NCBI GenBank assembly: GCA_030734395.1
Contig: JAUZTG010000003.1
Location: 1,054,001 to 1,118,000 of the forward strand
Source of the DNA: Sarocladium kiliense
Taxonomy: Eukaryota; Ascomycota; Sordariomycetes; Hypocreales; Sarocladiaceae
Direction of reading: 5' to 3'
Length of the DNA: 64,000 nucleotides
The translations under genes and the position numbers were made by a program. This document shows positions 42,884 through 54,700 of the stretch, piece by piece (within the stretch, counting starts at the first letter, position 1; every line of letters starts with the position of its first letter). The notes beneath the pieces are model-generated. The model ran no database searches and was not told the DNA's origin. It saw nothing but the letters and a program-made list of their open reading frames with translations.

Positions 42884-43804
42884 CTAGAACACGCCGCCAG
42901 TCAACATCACAACAACAGCCACCAACATCAAAGTCCAGAACGCTGGTGCGCCTACGATGACACCCGCCGCCTCGACATCCTCAATAGTCCTGCTTCCATC
43001 CGAGAACTTATCCGGGCGCATGCAAATGAACTTGCTCGGAACAGTCGGAGCATCTTCATCTATGACAGGACCAAGCGAGGTCTCATTGCCAGTTGCGCGT
43101 GCGTACCCAACTGCGAGAAAATACACACTATCGATGAAGTAATCGTATCTTTCTTCGACCGGCATGTCATTTTTCAGCGGCAGGGTCATCTGAGAAAGGT
43201 TGGCCAGATGTGTAGCTTGGAATGTCTCGTACGGCTCCAGAACACTCCGATCGTGATCCCCTCCAAGTGCTCCCTCGCAGGGACTGTCTTCCCACTGATT
43301 GCGGTTCATAGTGGTCGCGTTGAGACACAACCGTCCGTCATCGGATATCTCCTTCAAGTACTCAAGACATTCATCTTCGAACACGTTTGAGCAGTTTGTG
43401 TTGATGGGCTCGTCGAGTGGAAGTCCAGGATCCCGAAATCGAGTGAGTTGCATGCAGGTCAACCAGCTGTCATCGAACTTGAGCGAGCCGTTCTTATTGA
43501 TGTAGTTCTCGTCAGGGTGGAGGCCTGCTTCAGCTGAGCTGAGACCGCCAGATTCTTCATCGATGTGAACCCAGGCTTTGTAAGCGACTTCTACACCCTC
43601 GGCTGGGTACTCGTTGAGGTGGATATCTGGTAGCATGACATTGCGAACCGTGGAGGCGTTTGCGCGCTCGATCCATTCTGTGAAGTTCTTGTTGGTCGTT
43701 GTGTATATGAAGTCTGCCGAATTTGAACGCGAGCCGGCTCGAGGGATGAGAGAATGCTCAGCCAAGGCTAGAGATAGGAGCAACGAAGTTATCAGCAACG
43801 CCAT
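42884..43804 (-). CDS. Secreted/GPI-type orphan protein
   Basis: A single exon of 306 aa. I do not recognise the family. Seen: an N-terminal signal peptide (MALLITSLLLSLALAEHSL, about residues 1-16); many N-glycosylation sites (NFT, NAS, NGS, NCS, NAT, NLS, NET); six or so Cys in the lumenal part, including CMQLTRF, NTNCSNVFEDEC and CLNATTMN, likely disulfide-bonded; and a strongly hydrophobic C-terminus (GAPAFWTLMLVAVVVMLTGGVF) that ends the protein, as in GPI-anchored precursors. It is expected at the cell surface. Its own upstream region faces the 3' end of the 2OG oxygenase gene. It is intact with a normal start context. Confidence 0.75.
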   Translation of the reverse strand: MALLITSLLLSLALAEHSLIPRAGSRSNSADFIYTTTNKNFTEWIERANASTVRNVMLPDIHLNEYPAEGVEVAYKAWVHIDEESGGLSSAEAGLHPDENYINKNGSLKFDDSWLTCMQLTRFRDPGLPLDEPINTNCSNVFEDECLEYLKEISDDGRLCLNATTMNRNQWEDSPCEGALGGDHDRSVLEPYETFQATHLANLSQMTLPLKNDMPVEERYDYFIDSVYFLAVGYARATGNETSLGPVIDEDAPTVPSKFICMRPDKFSDGSRTIEDVEAAGVIVGAPAFWTLMLVAVVVMLTGGVF

Positions 43805-44292
43805 GATTTGAAATAGGCACTTGGACTGTTGTTGGTCGGGTTCTTTGACATTTGTGAAGTTTGCTGTTTGGTGACTCGTGAGGGGGATAAAGATGCATCT
43901 ATTTATCCCACAATTGTGTTCACTTCCAACTCAACAGTTCAGGTTCCTCCCGATTCAGACAGTGACGTCGGTGTTTTGCTTTGCCGCATGAGTTCAGAAT
44001 TGGTCAATCGTAGCCAGCCAATTTCTGTACCTCTGAGTAGACCGATCTGCAGTTGGGTGCCATCCTGGTCGTTGCTTGAGAGAAGGCAAGCTCTCATTCA
44101 CCAGCACAAAAGCACGATGACAAGCTAAGCGAGATGCTGAACGGATCATGACTGCGCCGCGGGGCGTCATCTACGTCAGTGGACAGACACTATGGAGGGG
44201 CCTTCAACTGTTCCAGTTAAGTGCCGGATGAGGTTTCCGCCGACAAAACATGGTATGCTACGCCGCTCAGTTGCTTCAATGCAATCTGTAGC
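43805..44292. other. Intergenic, promoter of the orphan secreted protein
   Basis: No gene supported. The plus-strand frame 43829-44128 has no domain. Confidence 0.5.
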
Positions 44293-45174
44293 TTAAGGCT
44301 CAGAACCAACAACCCACTCATAGAAAACATCGCTTCGGACCGTGTACTTGACACCAGAGATCACCTCGGCGCCTTCATGTCTAAGGCCTTCATGTTGGAA
44401 GATGAGTACGCTGCCAGCTTTGGGGTTAACATCGATTCGTCGCTTGCCGTCGCCCGAGCTGAAGGTAGTAGCACCTCCAACCACCCCTTCGCCGGTTGGC
44501 GACGTTGCAGCAGAATCGTTGAGGTACAGGTGCAGGGTGTAATGTGTTTCAAGTTGTTTGCCATCTTTCTCGAGCCAGGTTGAGCCGTCGCAATGAGCTG
44601 AAGATGGTGACATTAGTGGTGATCCACATTGAGCAGAGAGCCAGATAGAGTATCATGACTTACCCCGGAAGTACTGGTTCTCAGTGTATTTCAAGAATCG
44701 CAGCCTGTCATTCAGACCGTGGAGCTTCCAGTGCCCTCTCCTCTCAACAATGGGCTTAGCCATCACATCGCGGACACCATCGGCCAGAAGGCACCGTTCC
44801 CAGATTCTATCCGCAATCTCTCGTGAATCCCAAATAATGCGGTCACTCACACGGTACCCTGGCGCAGGGACCTCCCAACCTTCACCAATCGCTATCAGAG
44901 CAGGCCGCCAAGCTGACTGAGATTCGTCCTCTCGGGGAACCGAAGCTTCGGCGAGTCGTAACAGCTCGGTGCATTCTTCTGGAGAGAGGACGTTGTCGAT
45001 GATTAATGCAACTTTGCGTTTGTATTCGGGGAGGCCCTGCTCGGCGAAGGGGACAGGGTGGGAGGATGGAGGCGTTGAGGGAGGGGTTGTGAGGAACGTG
45101 GGAGGAATATCGACTGGATTAGAGGTATAATCGACACGGATTGCGCCTCTGATGGGGGGAGGGGAACTTGTCAT
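44293..45174 (-). CDS. 2-oxoglutarate/Fe(II)-dependent dioxygenase (prolyl 4-hydroxylase-like fold)
   Basis: Exons on the minus strand are 45174-44664 and 44597-44293 (271 aa; 816 nt, phases agree; 66-bp intron). The family hydroxylates proteins or small molecules using 2-oxoglutarate, oxygen and Fe(II). Seen: a Pro-rich N-terminus; VALIIDNVLSPEECTELLRL, the usual entry strand-helix; RLRFLKYTENQYFRAHCDGS with the iron ligands His and Asp (HxD); a conserved TLHLYLND strand; and the distal iron His with the 2-oxoglutarate Arg in FQHEGLRHEGAEVISGVKYTVRSDVFY. All the expected catalytic residues are present. No signal peptide, so cytosolic or nuclear. Substrate unknown. It is followed downstream on the same strand by the orphan secreted protein and preceded by a multicopper oxidase, with no sign of co-regulation. 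Confidence 0.88.
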
Positions 45175-45775
45175 GATGGTCTTTTCAGTTGTCCGGTTGC
45201 TATGATTGTGTTATGGTTGCGTCTTTCTGGCCGTAATGAGCGGTGTACGTCAATCCCGACAAGCAGATGGGGCCTCTGAATCGATAGGAGTCCCCAAAGT
45301 ATCGCATGGGCGTTGTTTGTGGTTATAAACTTTGTTCGATGGAGGCCGCTTATGGCTGCCTGTAAGGAGTCATGAAATATGTCTGTCTGCCTATTGACAG
45401 ATCTACAGTTGCCCCCTGAGCAACCTGGGTGCCCTAGTTGTGGATCACGCGAGGCATCAGTGGCGATGTCGAGTCCTAGAAAAGTAGACCTTGTGCAGTA
45501 GAAATGCAGCGTGACTCAGAAATTTGCAGGTCCGAAATAGTGAAGAAAGCATCCAGAGTTGTCGTTTAATCAACATGTTCGATCGTTCCGATTTCGTATC
45601 TCGTGTCGGTGGTATGGTGTATGTCAAACATTCGCATCTGCAGAGTGGCATGAATTATAACATTAGATATTTCGGCAAGCTATATATCTAGTCGTGTCTC
45701 ATATATCAAAGTCGCTCAATCGGTTCACTATATGCGTCCCTACTCGTAGCCACATAATTGCTGAACATCTGACTC
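45175..45775. other. Intergenic between dioxygenase and multicopper oxidase genes
   Basis: Nothing coding seen. A frame at 45457-45651 on the minus strand is short and unsupported. AT-rich sequence near 45650-45740 fits the 3' end of the oxidase gene. Confidence 0.5.
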
Positions 45776-47729
45776 TCAGGGCAGTCTATACTGTTCCGGT
45801 ACCTCTGGCCACGCATCGACACCATCCTGAATTACAACCATCATTCCGCCGATGACATGATTGTTGACATGGCAGTGCAACAGCCAAGGCCCTGGGTTGC
45901 TGACATGATAGCGCACGACTGTCCAAGCTGTTGACTCTGCTGCTTCAGGTGATGCGAATGCATCGCGACGAGGTGGATTCTCCAAATTAAAGCTGTCCGG
46001 TATCTCCTTGATAGCATCCTCAACTGACGTCCAATTCCAGTCACCGAGTCCGCGGCCAATCTCGTACATCTTGTTTCCATGCTTGTGGATGGGGTGAGGC
46101 GGCATAGGGAATGCAGCGGCAAAGAAGACGAGGTCGACCCATGTATCATTCTTCGTCGTTAAAGTGACATTATTGGAGATATAAGGCTTTGGATTGAGAA
46201 GCGTTGGAGGATTCCGGTGTTCGAGGTCATCAGGCATGAGGCGAGATGAGTTCATTGTCCAAAGGTAGGATGCGCCGTCTGAGAACATGTCGAGGCGGAA
46301 GAGTGCGTCCGCCTTCTGAGGAATAGGTTCCGGCGGAAAAGGAGCCGCTTTGAGGTGGTCAAAGAACACAACGTCTTCGCTGATAGGACCTCCAACGAGA
46401 TCGATGTGCGCTATGCTATCGGATGAAGCCTGGCCTTTACGGCCACGGACTGACAGAAGCGCATGGCCAGTGATGATCTGTGGCGCGCTGTTCGCATGTA
46501 CCCTGATCTTGTAGTCTCCTGGCTTTTTCGTATGCACCAACACTGAGTATCGATCGCCGTTGGTCAGAACGAGGGCCTGGACTTTCTGAGGCTCGATGTA
46601 GGAGCCGTCCATGGCGTATACCCACATGTCGTGTTCGTCAATGGAGACAACGGAGGTGATGAAGTTGATGGCGCCAATGAGATCGATGGCCACCCAATAG
46701 CCATCCTTTCCAGGCTTATTTTTCACGGAGATGGACTCAATGGATCCCTCAGTTGGGACACAGCCATAGAAGACTCCCTCGGGCCAGGCATCGGGGTCTC
46801 CTGCTCCGCCACCAAGAACAGCATCAAGGGCTGCAGCGGGCAAACATCTTCACATAAAGTTAGTTTTTCGAGATACTTCCCAAGGATCTCAGTCCCTAAA
46901 CTCACGACTTGTCAGTCATAGTGCTGTTGATAGCGCCCAAATACAGCTGCTGAACCTCGGTAGTCGAGTCTGCCACCAGCTCCGGGTCGAGACAATCGAC
47001 TCTACCCTTGCCATTGAAGACGATTGAATCGTAACACGTATTCTCAATCTTTGACTCGAGCGTCTTATCCCACTTATCGCTCGAAGTCAAGTGCGTAAAG
47101 TCCGATATCAGCAATGGGTAAACGTCCTTCTCTGCCCTCTCCAGAGCCTTGATCGTCTTCTTGTCGTCTGAGATAAGCTCAAAGGGTTTTGAGACCGACT
47201 TCTTCGGGTGAATGAGAATGGCTCCGTAGAAGCCGTCTTCGATTTGGCCTCGGGAGTGGGCGTGGTACCAGTGCGAGCCGTGTTGAGTTGCGACCCATTC
47301 GTATTTGAAGGACTCGCCGGGTTGAATAGACAGCTGGGTGACTCCAGGAACACCGTCGGACCAAGGAGTCCCGTGCATTTCAATTCCTGAGGAATATTAG
47401 CTTGACTCTTCGCACTCGGATTCATCCCGACGAGGTCAAGGGGTACCGTGAAAGTGCAAGCTCGTGTTCTGTGGCGACTCGTTGTGTAAGTTCACCACCA
47501 CGATGTCGCCCTGATCTACCTCCAATACCGGCCCGGGTGATTCCCCGTTCACCAAGATCATCTTTCTCGTGAATCCATCAGGTGCATAATCCTCCCAAGT
47601 GACAGTCAAATCGAATACCTTTTTGTGGACAATCTCAGGCTCACACTCCTTGCCAGTCGGCTTACCCAAAGTTGGGGTAAGAGCGGATAACGACACCACA
47701 AGGGCAAAAAGGTACTGGAAAGAAGCCAT
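45776..47729 (-). CDS. Secreted multicopper oxidase (ascomycete abr1/laccase-like)
   Basis: Exons on the minus strand are 47729-47447, 47386-46906 and 46847-45776 (611 aa; 1836 nt, phases agree; the second intron has a CTAAC branch point). These enzymes oxidise phenols or metals while reducing oxygen to water. Seen: a signal peptide (ASFQYLFALVVSLSALTPTLG); copper motifs LHFHGIEMHGTPWSDG (split by intron 1), HWYHAHSRGQ, PHPIHKHGNKMYEIG and WLLHCHVNNHVIGGM; and no C-terminal membrane span, unlike the FET3 gene at 19.6 kb. The HPIHKHGNK variant is typical of the Abr1 type linked to conidial pigment in Aspergillus, but no melanin genes are present here. So a pigment role is only possible; a ferroxidase role is less likely. 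Confidence 0.88.
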
Positions 47730-49584
47730 ATCTTCGAGAGGGAAGTCGAGGAGGATTTCACGTAGGAAAGGCTACTCCGAGCTGTGGGAAAAGAAGAGAA
47801 GCGAAGGACGAGGGTGACGATCCCGAAGGATCAGGAACTCTGGACTGTACATATTCTCACCCATTTGGGAAACCTTCCTCAACCAACACCCAATCTCAAT
47901 CCATACGTAGAGATCCGAATGATGATCGCATCAGCAGAGGCTGGACAGCCTGTAAGACGGTGCAGCCAACCCCGGCCTCTGCCTTATTCGGTGGGTCAAT
48001 CTGATCCTGCGTCCAGATGGCATCATCCTACGGGAAGTGAAAGCTTGTGCCGCACAGTCGCATGAATCGATACCAAAGAAAAGCCGCTCTAGAGCTCAGT
48101 TCGGAGAAGACGGCGGTAAAAGCCGTGGATACTCCCAAAGGCACCGCGCTCTGACGCATTTACGTCCCATTGTATGTATCTTCTTCTCTGGATGCATCGA
48201 TGTTGATGGGCGCCGGATTGGACTGTCCCGTAAGTGGCTGAAACCTGGCCTCGACGATCTAAGCCCGACGCTAGAATATTACGTTAAAGACACTATGCAG
48301 AGCCTTAGGGCTGAGCTGTGATGCTTCGCAATTGCCAGATTTAGGCTTCAAATCAAGGCTGAGTTTGACCAACAGCCTAGCGTCAAATGGGTCACGTAAG
48401 CTGAGGATGTGAGGGCAGTGTCGTGCTGTGAAGTGATCGTCAGCATGTCTAGTCTCGAGTATTATGACAAGCGTGATTGCGGTGTGTTGGCTGAATGTCT
48501 AACTGCTTTGATGCGCGGTCAATCGGCCCAACATGGGATTTCGTAGGTGCAACGCACCCAACAGTCGTCAGACTGACAGAAACAGGTACACTCGTAGTGG
48601 GACATCTGCTGTGTCGTTGCCGGCTGTCTCCATTGTTGATGGGACAATGCCTGAACATCGGGTTACATTGGCCACGCATTGCGGCGTAGAGGTGAAGCAT
48701 CATGTTAAGCCCGCAGGCAAGGTGGATGTATCATCTTGATGCACCTGGTCGGGAAAATGGCAGCAACTTGACTGATCAGGAGTTCGAGGGCAATCGACAG
48801 ACCGGCCACCGCGCTATGCGATGTACCTGGAAGGATCACGGACGGACAGCGTGCAGTACCATCGGCTGTGCAGCATGTGCCAGGTCAGCAACCCCAGTTA
48901 TTCGCATGTTGGTTGGATGATCCCCTGTCAAGCCAAAAGATGACGTCGTAAGGTAACCCGTGCCAAACAGTCAGCGGATGAGATTGCCTGCAAGAGGGAG
49001 CAGCGGAGCTCGTCCAGGTCACAAGGGCCACATCTTAGCGGTGACGGGAGCGATATGTTTCGAGTTCGCTGTACCTGGAGCAAAGTAAGCATCGCCTCGA
49101 CGATGAGCTGTTGGCCGATTGTCCATCTCAGGCTCACCCTGTAGAGATGAAGGTGCCTAGGCCACGAGCCAAGCGGTGCCACGACACGTTATTACTCTCT
49201 TCAAGCCTTGTCCTTCCTGTGCTGTAGATTATAGAGCACATCCCTGATCAAATCAAATTTTTATGACACGAACCTCAAATGGCATTGTCTCGTAAGGCTT
49301 GGTCTACCTACCATAGTGTTCGGCGTGGACAAATGCCACATCTTATGCCCCGGATAGGCATCCCACGTTGGGGCAATTCTGCCATCACCTGCAAGGCAGG
49401 ATCATGAACTCGTAAACACCATCTCCGGTGCAATTACCGACTGCGTTTGTGCATGTCCGGCATCTAATCAATCGACAAAACACTACCTGCAGCGAAAGGA
49501 ACCATATCGCTCACCACTCGATGAGGCTGGGCGCTGGGTCGTAATCACTGGTCCCTGCGCCACGTATCCACCAATCTCACAACG
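47730..49584. other. 1.9-kb divergent intergenic region
   Basis: No gene supported. Several 60-95 codon frames on both strands (for example 47784-48065 and 48449-48703) overlap each other without domains. Confidence 0.5.
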
Positions 49585-50430
49585 ATGACTTCGACGCCGA
49601 CAGAAGAAAACAAGGCTGCTGGCACAGCCGATATCCGGCGATCAATCTTCCCAGAAGGCGGAGAGGTTCGGCCCATCAAGCCACTGGAGACACCGCCAAT
49701 TCTTTGTCTGGGCTGCCCTCGCACAGGTACTGCTTCATTGATGAGGGCTCTGGAGATACTCGGGTTTCCTAATACACATCATGGGTGGGATCTCTGCGAG
49801 CTCGACCATCTGCAATGGCAGTGGCCCATCCTGGACCAGGCCAACGACGCTACATTCCCAAACCTCCCCACGTATCGCGGGACGCCCTTCTCCCGAGAGG
49901 AATGGGACCAGGTCTTCGGGCAGTACGACGCCGTGTCAGACGTGGCATCTTTCTATGCTGAGTCTCTGATCCCGGCGTACCCTGACGCCAAGGTGATCCT
50001 TGTTGAACGTGACATCGACGCTTGGTGCGAGAGCATGCAGTCCGTTGTTAAACCGATAAGCAGTCCTTGGATGCGTTGGTTCGTCACGAAAGTCGGCGAC
50101 TACGCAGGCTATCCGTGTGGCTCTGTGTCATTCCGAACGCAGCAGGGCTGGACCGGATCAGACTGCCCCGAAGACGTTGGGAAGAACTTGAGAGAAACAT
50201 ATATCAGACACTACGAATACGTTCGCAGCAGTGTCCGCAGTGAACAATTCCTTGACTTCAAGCTGGCCGATGGGTGGGAGCCGCTCTGCTCGTTTCTGGG
50301 AAAGGATGTGCCTGATGTGCCCTTTCCACATATCAATGAGAAGGCGGAATACACAGCCAGAAGTAAACGATTGGGAGACAAAATCACCAAGAGTGCTGCT
50401 CGCAAATTCTTGGGTTCATGGCTACCATAA
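49585..50430 (+). CDS. Sulfotransferase-fold P-loop protein (Sulfotransfer_4-like)
   Basis: A single exon of 281 aa. Family members have the sulfotransferase fold; fungal ones are abundant and mostly uncharacterised. Seen: the 5'-phosphosulfate loop LCLGCPRTGTASLMRALEIL at about residues 44-63; the HHGWDLCE segment; the 3'-phosphate binding strand KVILVERDIDAWCESMQSV (about residues 136-154); a family-typical YIRHYEYVRSSV helix; and a C-terminal DVPFPHINE motif. No signal peptide or membrane segment is seen. Whether it binds PAPS is not shown. It is intact and has no introns. Upstream is the long gene-poor stretch; downstream is the DUR1,2 gene. The substrate is unknown. Confidence 0.85.
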   Translation: MTSTPTEENKAAGTADIRRSIFPEGGEVRPIKPLETPPILCLGCPRTGTASLMRALEILGFPNTHHGWDLCELDHLQWQWPILDQANDATFPNLPTYRGTPFSREEWDQVFGQYDAVSDVASFYAESLIPAYPDAKVILVERDIDAWCESMQSVVKPISSPWMRWFVTKVGDYAGYPCGSVSFRTQQGWTGSDCPEDVGKNLRETYIRHYEYVRSSVRSEQFLDFKLADGWEPLCSFLGKDVPDVPFPHINEKAEYTARSKRLGDKITKSAARKFLGSWLP

Positions 50431-50877
50431 CATGCAGAGCCTCGTCATTCTCTGTTCTGAGTCAAATCACTCTCAGAAGTGAATGACACGAGCTTGGCAA
50501 TTTTAGTTGTTGGACATATAATCTACTGTCAACGAAAACCTTACGAGCAAGATCCACCAGCGTATCTTTATAGTCCCTTACTCAGTCAAAGCAATGTTTA
50601 TTGAGGCTTGGGACGATGAATGCAAAACGGCTCGACCTCATGGAGGCCTCTGTCCGCCCGGAACAAGCCCAACAGCCGAGCCAATAAAAACCGGGAAGCG
50701 AGTCGGAACATAACAGCCCCTGGCAAGAAATCAATATCTGATCTTTTTATATCCTTTTGCACTGAGGTTTCCTCATCTTTCAGTTGTGCCCCGCATTCTC
50801 TGTCGTCATTCGACTTCTTCAAGCCAGGTCACCGATGAATGCAAATCAAGACACCCTTCATCATCCCTCCGAATGAG

Positions 50878-51054
50878 ATGAAGCTTTTCACAGCTGTCAC
50901 AGCTTCGGCTATGCTCGTTGCCAGCTCGGTGGCTGAGTATCAGGGGGTCCTCGAAATTGATCGTTTCTACAGGGAGTTGGCCCGCCGATTTGTCATGACC
51001 CCAATGGGGGGGAATAGGATCCTACTACTCCGTACAATAGGCCCGACCGGATGA
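50878..51054 (+). CDS. Possible short secreted peptide or first exon (doubtful)
   Basis: A 58-codon ORF starting at ATG 50878 with a good signal-peptide look (KLFTAVTASAMLVASSVAEY), then 38 residues without Cys or known motif. No convincing second exon was found downstream. It may be a small secreted protein, a remnant, or chance. Confidence 0.25.
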   Translation: MKLFTAVTASAMLVASSVAEYQGVLEIDRFYRELARRFVMTPMGGNRILLLRTIGPTG

Positions 51055-51309
51055 CCAACTTCTATTTCTTCAATCTTGGTGAGATGTATGATATCCACTG
51101 GCGGCTATTAGCAGCCTACGATCAGAAAGCTTGGTTGATTGTACTGTGTGTGGGTTTCACCCTCGTCGCCAACTGCCCGCGCATGAGACCCGCACCATCC
51201 GATGACATACATACATACCTTACTCAGTCTAATGGGGTCATTTTTCCTTCTATAGACGATTACTCTGCCCATTTGTGTCTCTCGATTCGTTCGTGAGCCA
51301 ATAAGGGAT

Positions 51310-51387
51310 GATAAGAATGGCGATTCCAGTTTCCTTATTAAGCCCGTTTAGCTAAAGCAACCTTATCGCGCGTGGTGATAAGATAAG
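51310..51387. promoter_or_regulatory. Cluster of GATAAG sites in the DUR1,2 promoter
   Basis: GATAAG occurs at 51310-51315, on the minus strand at 51362-51367, and as two overlapping copies at 51377-51387 (GATAAGATAAG). Paired HGATAR sites are the binding pattern of the nitrogen GATA factor AreA/NIT2, which activates urea and other secondary nitrogen genes. The cluster lies 400-470 bp upstream of the start codon. Confidence 0.6.
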
Positions 51388-51783
51388 TCGCGCCTCAATC
51401 CACCCACGCCCGTCGGCCGGGGTCACACAGGCCCGTCGGCATCACAACGAGCGGAATTCGCCATTGGCACCCATTGAGAGGGATCCGATGCCGAGAAACG
51501 CTGTCCAGGAGACTTGGATGGATTGCGAACCACTCAAGACCCCGGACCTGCCCGTTCCTCTTGTAGGCATTCATAATGACCTCGACACACGCATGCCCGG
51601 CGGCCCTGCGGCGAATTGACACAACAGCCCGGTCGTGGGGAGCTCCGATGTAATAGATCCTCATCGCGGGAGGCAAGGACTCGGGGAAATAAGTATAGAT
51701 AGAAGCATATCTCGCCACTTCCACGCGCTCATGCTCGACACTCAGCAGCTGGCTGAAGATAGAACTCGACCCCAGCCAACACA

Positions 51784-54700
51784 ATGAACATCAAAGTCTC
51801 AGCATCGCCGGACACCCCGGTCACAATCCAAGATTGGATCAAGTGTCAGGAGTGTTGTGATGGACTGGACCGAATCAAGGCTGCCGTTGAGGCCGAGCGT
51901 GCCTCCAAGACTGTAGCTTGGATCTCACTCGCCTCACCAGAGCAGCTCGACGCGCAATGGGAACAACTTCAAGTCAGAATCAACGAGGGAGCATCATTAC
52001 CTCTCCGCGGCGTTCCATTCGCTGTGAAGGACAACATCGATGCCGCTGGCTTCTCAACAACAGCAGCCTGCCCAGCTTTTGCTGGACCGCCTGCAACAGA
52101 AGATGCTCCAGTCGTTGCCAACTTGAAGAACGCTGGCGCAATTCTCATTGGCAAGACGAACCTGGATCAGTTTGCCACAGGTCTCGTCGGTACGAGATCA
52201 CCATATGGAGCTGTACCAAACTCGCACGATCCCTCCAAAGTGAGCGGCGGCTCAAGTTCTGGAAGCGCCGTCGTCGTGGCCCGTGGTGTCGTGGCTTTCT
52301 CTCTTGGCACTGACACGGCCGGGTCAGGGCGTGTTCCAGCTGGTCTCAACAATATTGTCGGCCTGAAACCATCAAGGGGTGCTCTCAGTGCAAGAGGCGT
52401 GGTGCCAGCCTGCAGGACACTCGACTGCGTGTCCATTTTCGCCATGACGACACAGGATGCCGATACTGTGCTGAAGGTCGCCGAAAGCTACGATGCTAAG
52501 GACGCATATTCAAGACGGCGATGTCAAGAAACCAAGAATACTCTCGATGCTACCCCTGCTGTTGCCATCTGCTCAGAGCCTCCATGGTTCGGCCAAACAG
52601 AGCAAGAAGTTGCGTACAACGCCTCGCTGGACAAGGCTCAAAGCATGGGTTGGAAGCTCACAAAGACCGACTTCACTCCACTGTTCGCTCTTGCACACCT
52701 TTTGTACGAGGGCCCGTGGGTGGCAGAACGCTATGAGGCGGTTCGGCAGTTCGTTGAGTCAGTACCAGCCGACGACATGGACCCTACTGTGAGGGGGATC
52801 ATCATGAAGGCAAATAACTTCAATGCGGCAGATGCCTTCGCCGGTGTATACAAAAGACAAGAGCTGACTAGGGCCATCGAGGAAACATTTGGGTCCTACG
52901 ATATGCTGCTTGTTCCGACGGCTCCAACCTTCCCGTCTATCGCCGACTTGGAGCGCGAGCCGGTGCTTGAGAATAGTCGTCTAGGCACTTACACCAACTT
53001 CGTCAACTTCCTGGACTGGACGGCGTTGTCGATCCCTGCAGGCTATCGATCTGATGGTCTCCCATTCGGTGTTACCCTTATCGCTCGCACCTGGCAAGAG
53101 CCTCTGTTGTTGAAAATGGCCAATCAGTGGCTCGCTGGCACGACGCGGACGCTGGGAGCGACTGGCGTCTCGGTCACCGACGCTCCTCTGGTCTCTGAAC
53201 CGGAGGAGCCCACTGAAGACGAACGCATCTCGATTGTCGTCGTAGGTGCCCATCTTTCGGGCCTCCCTTTGAACAAAGACCTCGTGTCTCGTGGCGCTGT
53301 GTTCGAAGCCGCTTCCACTACAAGCCCAAACTACCGTCTCTACGCGCTCCATTCGACCGGGCCAGTAAGGAAACCCGGTCTCCGACGAGTCAGCGCTGGT
53401 GAGACTGGCACATCGATTCAGGTCGAATCATGGCTGCTCCCTACCAGCCAGCTAGCCAGCTTCATCTCCACCATCCCGCATCCTCTTGGTCTCGGCTCGG
53501 TAGAGTTGGCAGACGGGTCGTGGAAGCTTGGCTTCATCTGCGAGCCTATCGGCCTGGAAAAGGCGACAGATGTTTCGGAATTCGGTGGTTGGAGAGCTTA
53601 CATCAAGCACATTACGGCAGAAGCCTCCAAGGTCAATGGAATCGCAAAGGCTTCTGGTATCAAGAAGGTGCTCATTGCGAACCGTGGCGAGATTGCCGTT
53701 CGGATCATTTCTACCCTCAGAGAGATGGGGATTGCATCTGTCGCGATTCACTCCGGACAAGACTCAACTGCACCACACGTCAGACTTGCCGATGAGGCCT
53801 TCCCATTGACCGGCCACAGTGTGTCAGAGACATACCTAAACAGCACTCAGATTCTGGAAGTGGCATGTCTTGCCGGTGCGGATGCTGTAATTCCCGGCTA
53901 TGGCTTCCTCTCCGAGAATGCCGACTTTGCGGAAGCGGTCGAAAAAGCAGGCATGACATGGATCGGTCCTACCCCTGAGCAAATGCGTGATCTTGGCCTA
54001 AAGCACACCTCGCGCGATATTGCCGCAAGCGCTGGTGTCCCTGTCGTACCCGGAAGCGAAAAGCTCCTCAAGTCTCTTGACGAAGCGATTCAGGCTGCTG
54101 AGCAAATCGGGTTCCCCTTGATGCTCAAGAGTACAGCCGGCGGTGGCGGCATCGGCATCACTAAATGTGCTGACCTTGGGGCCTTGCAAGAGGCTTGGGA
54201 CAGCACCCAGCGTCTTGCGAAGGCGAACTTCGGCAACGACGGCGTGTTCCTTGAGAAGTTCATTTCCGAGGCCAGACATGTGGAGGTCCAAATCATCGGT
54301 GATGGCACAGGAAAAGTCATCACTGTAGGAGAACGAGACTGCTCTCTTCAGCGGCGGCACCAAAAGCTGGTCGAGGAATCGCCCGCTCCCGGACTTTCCG
54401 ATGAGATTCGTCATAAGATGGCTTCCGCGGCGGCTAGTCTTGCTGCGGCGGTGAAATACCGCAACGTTGGTACCGTAGAGTTTATTTACGACAAGCAATC
54501 CGACAACTTCTACTTCCTCGAGGTCAACACCAGACTGCAGGTCGAGCATCCAGTGACCGAATCTGTTTCCGGCCTGGACTTGGTCAAGTGCATGGTCGAT
54601 GTCGCCAATGGCGCTTGTGAAGAACTGTTCAAGGATGGATCGAGCGCTGCGCCTGTTGCAGGAGCGTCGATTGAAGTTCGACTCTACGCAGAGAGTCCTT

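Larger units (their letters stand above)
50431..51783. promoter_or_regulatory. Upstream region of DUR1,2
   Basis: Contains a small possible secreted ORF (separate entry) and a GATAAG cluster (separate entry) about 400 bp before the DUR1,2 start. A minus-strand frame at 51395-51784 overlaps the promoter and is considered non-coding. Confidence 0.5.
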
